Below, piece after piece: positions 19,935 through 20,000 of a stretch of 20,000 bases of DNA. Both the position numbers and the translations under genes were made by a program. The DNA comes from Eimeria necatrix (lineage: Eukaryota; Apicomplexa; Conoidasida; Eucoccidiorida; Eimeriidae). How positions within the stretch are numbered: position 1 is the stretch's first letter; each line of letters starts with the position of its first letter. Below the pieces are notes generated by a model. The model was not told the origin of the DNA, searched no databases, and saw only the letters and a list, made by a program, of their open reading frames with translations. The stretch spans positions 1 through 20,000 of the forward strand of contig NW_013654795.1 in the NCBI RefSeq assembly GCF_000499385.1, in the 5' to 3' direction.

Positions 19935-20000
19935 GTCTAGGGCGGAAGGGGGCCCCCTAGGGGCCTCTGCGGGTGTGGGGCCTCCGTGGAAAGCGATTTG
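13669..20000 (-). CDS. Family A DNA polymerase, theta/nu-like (N-terminus beyond the window)
   Basis: Exons on the minus strand: 20000(open)-19338, 19092-17931, 17727-17597, 17527-17453, 17382-17246, 17035-16927, 16694-16497, 16340-16248, 16028-15871, 15666-15366, 15116-14988, 14588-14399, 14161-14023 and 13855-13669. All phases close, giving 1,223 visible residues. Family A polymerases copy DNA in repair or organelle replication. Residue numbers count from the window edge. Palm and finger motifs are present: TGRLSSSNCNLQTVPK; motif A SADFAQIEMRVL with Asp about 1000; motif B RNSAKVVCLALLYG with Arg 1050, Lys 1054 and Tyr 1062; RQAVNYIIQGSASDVIK; motif C LSLHDEIIVE with Asp 1176 and Glu 1177. 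Thumb motifs FSPSSPKQVADLIYNKL and RYRQIAKLYSTFLAPL precede motif A. Upstream is an exonuclease-like fold without clear acidic residues. The extra segment before motif A, the degenerate exonuclease and the ending GPSWGDLDD favour a POLQ/POLN type over a Pol I or apicoplast (PREX) type. The 17453-17527 exon start is the least certain. A helicase domain, if present, would lie right of the window. Confidence 0.9.
15487..15567. repeat. Four tandem copies of an 18-bp perfect palindrome, 21-bp period
   Basis: GGGGTGTACGTACACCCC occurs exactly at 15487-15504, 15508-15525, 15529-15546 and 15550-15567, each pair separated by GCT. On the minus strand the 21-bp unit keeps frame and encodes GCTYTPA four times, between the TGRLSS...VPK segment and motif A of the polymerase. 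I found no pair of splice sites that removes it in phase, so it is probably translated as a surface insertion. Confidence 0.9.
16708..16925. repeat. Telomere-like array with an AGACGAC variant heptamer
   Basis: This block fills nearly the whole intron 16695-16926. Its AAACCCT heptamers are interrupted at irregular spacing by AGACGAC (four clear cases) and by AAGCCCT variants. The recurring CCCTAGACGACAAACCC junction suggests local spreading of one variant through the array. Confidence 0.8.
17383..17452 (-). other. 70-nt intron made almost entirely of telomere-like repeat
   Basis: Donor CAG|GTCTCT and acceptor GCGTTCAG bracket about eight TTTAGGG heptamers (transcribed strand). Apart from the splice-site bases there is almost no other sequence. 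The phase matches the exons on both sides (...PVFKAQ to EGLSPLD). Confidence 0.75.
17528..17596 (-). other. 69-nt intron made mostly of telomere-like repeat
   Basis: Donor CTT|GTGCGC and an AG acceptor within GGCGGAG bracket about six TTTAGGG heptamers. The acceptor choice is uncertain because several AGs are close together. The one used keeps frame between ...LNLPQIL and GEAPDVLSERF. Confidence 0.55.
18049..18131. repeat. CAG run then CTG run encoding poly-Ala and poly-Gln
   Basis: About 17 AGC triplets (18051-18099) are followed by about seven CTG triplets (18111-18131) on the plus strand. On the coding minus strand these give seven Gln, then Gly-Glu, then about 17 Ala. Such homopolymeric amino-acid runs are typical of Eimeria proteins. 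Confidence 0.9.
18173..19008. repeat. GGGGGCCCC-rich minisatellite coding for Gly-Pro repeats
   Basis: Two sub-arrays flank a non-repetitive island at about 18532-18660. One, about 18173-18530, has a variable unit of GGGGGCCCCCC plus AGGTCTGG-like spacer. The other, about 18660-19008, includes an 18-bp unit (GGGGGGCCCCCAGGGTCT) between 18845 and 18980. On the minus strand they encode GGPPGLGGPPGPGG-like and GAPQTL repeats in one open frame. The Gs and Cs form many short inverted repeats. Confidence 0.9.
19457..19825. repeat. Gly/Pro/Ala-coding GC repeats with a CTG run
   Basis: Clusters of GGGGGCCCC at 19457-19545 and 19736-19825 encode GGPPGAP-type repeats on the minus strand. The (CTG)9 run at about 19705-19731 encodes poly-Gln. 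They lie in the first visible polymerase exon, whose non-repetitive end reads LLFDPVKAWKALCSAWEQRQ. Confidence 0.85.
19882..19933. repeat. CTG/TGC run encoding poly-Ala
   Basis: About 16 TGC triplets on the plus strand encode about 16 Ala on the minus strand in the polymerase frame. The frame remains open through the run to the right edge (ending QIAFHGGPTPAEA when read from the edge). Confidence 0.9.

Noticed and set aside
13669..20000. Apicoplast replication polymerase (PREX)
   Set aside because: It is a family A member, but the exonuclease acidic residues are missing and the insertion and C-terminus look theta-like. Not fully excluded without phylogeny.

Overview
The window looks like nuclear DNA of a coccidian apicomplexan, most likely Eimeria. 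The evidence is genes split into many short exons with canonical GT-AG introns, CAG/CTG triplet runs that encode poly-Ala and poly-Gln inside proteins, abundant interstitial AAACCCT (TTTAGGG) telomere-like repeats, and GGGGGCCCC-rich Gly-Pro coding repeats. This matches the known alternation of repeat-rich and repeat-poor segments on Eimeria chromosomes. The genus is inferred from these features, not from a database match.

Four multi-exon genes can be assembled by hand with consistent reading phase across every junction used. (1) About 381-4147, minus: a Sin3-family transcriptional corepressor with PAH repeats and the histone-deacetylase-interacting domain. (2) 5655-7145, plus: a 341-aa secreted protein with a LamG/ConA-like jelly-roll domain and a Cys-rich C-terminus. 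(3) 7872-12197, plus: a 689-aa CEP131/AZI1 centrosome and basal-body coiled-coil protein. (4) 13669 to beyond the right edge, minus: a family A DNA polymerase, most like polymerase theta/nu, with all three polymerase motifs, a degenerate exonuclease domain and very large low-complexity insertions.

Layout: AT-rich tandem repeats fill the left edge. Genes 1 and 2 diverge from a 1.5-kb intergenic region. Genes 2 and 3 are in tandem, 0.73 kb apart. Genes 3 and 4 converge on a 1.5-kb AT-rich region holding three tandem-repeat families and a perfect 58-bp palindrome. The stretch of about 4.4-8.7 kb has almost no triplet or telomere-like repeats. The stretch of about 14.1-20 kb is saturated with them. 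The genes do not form an obvious pathway; their jobs (chromatin repression, secretion, microgamete or centrosome structure, DNA repair) look unrelated.

The most remarkable feature is the polymerase gene. All but one of its 13 visible introns are built from telomere-like heptamers. Five introns carry two blocks in opposite orientation that could fold into long intramolecular stems, several splice donors lie inside or beside the repeat, and several introns contain GC-rich unique islands that look like skipped exons.
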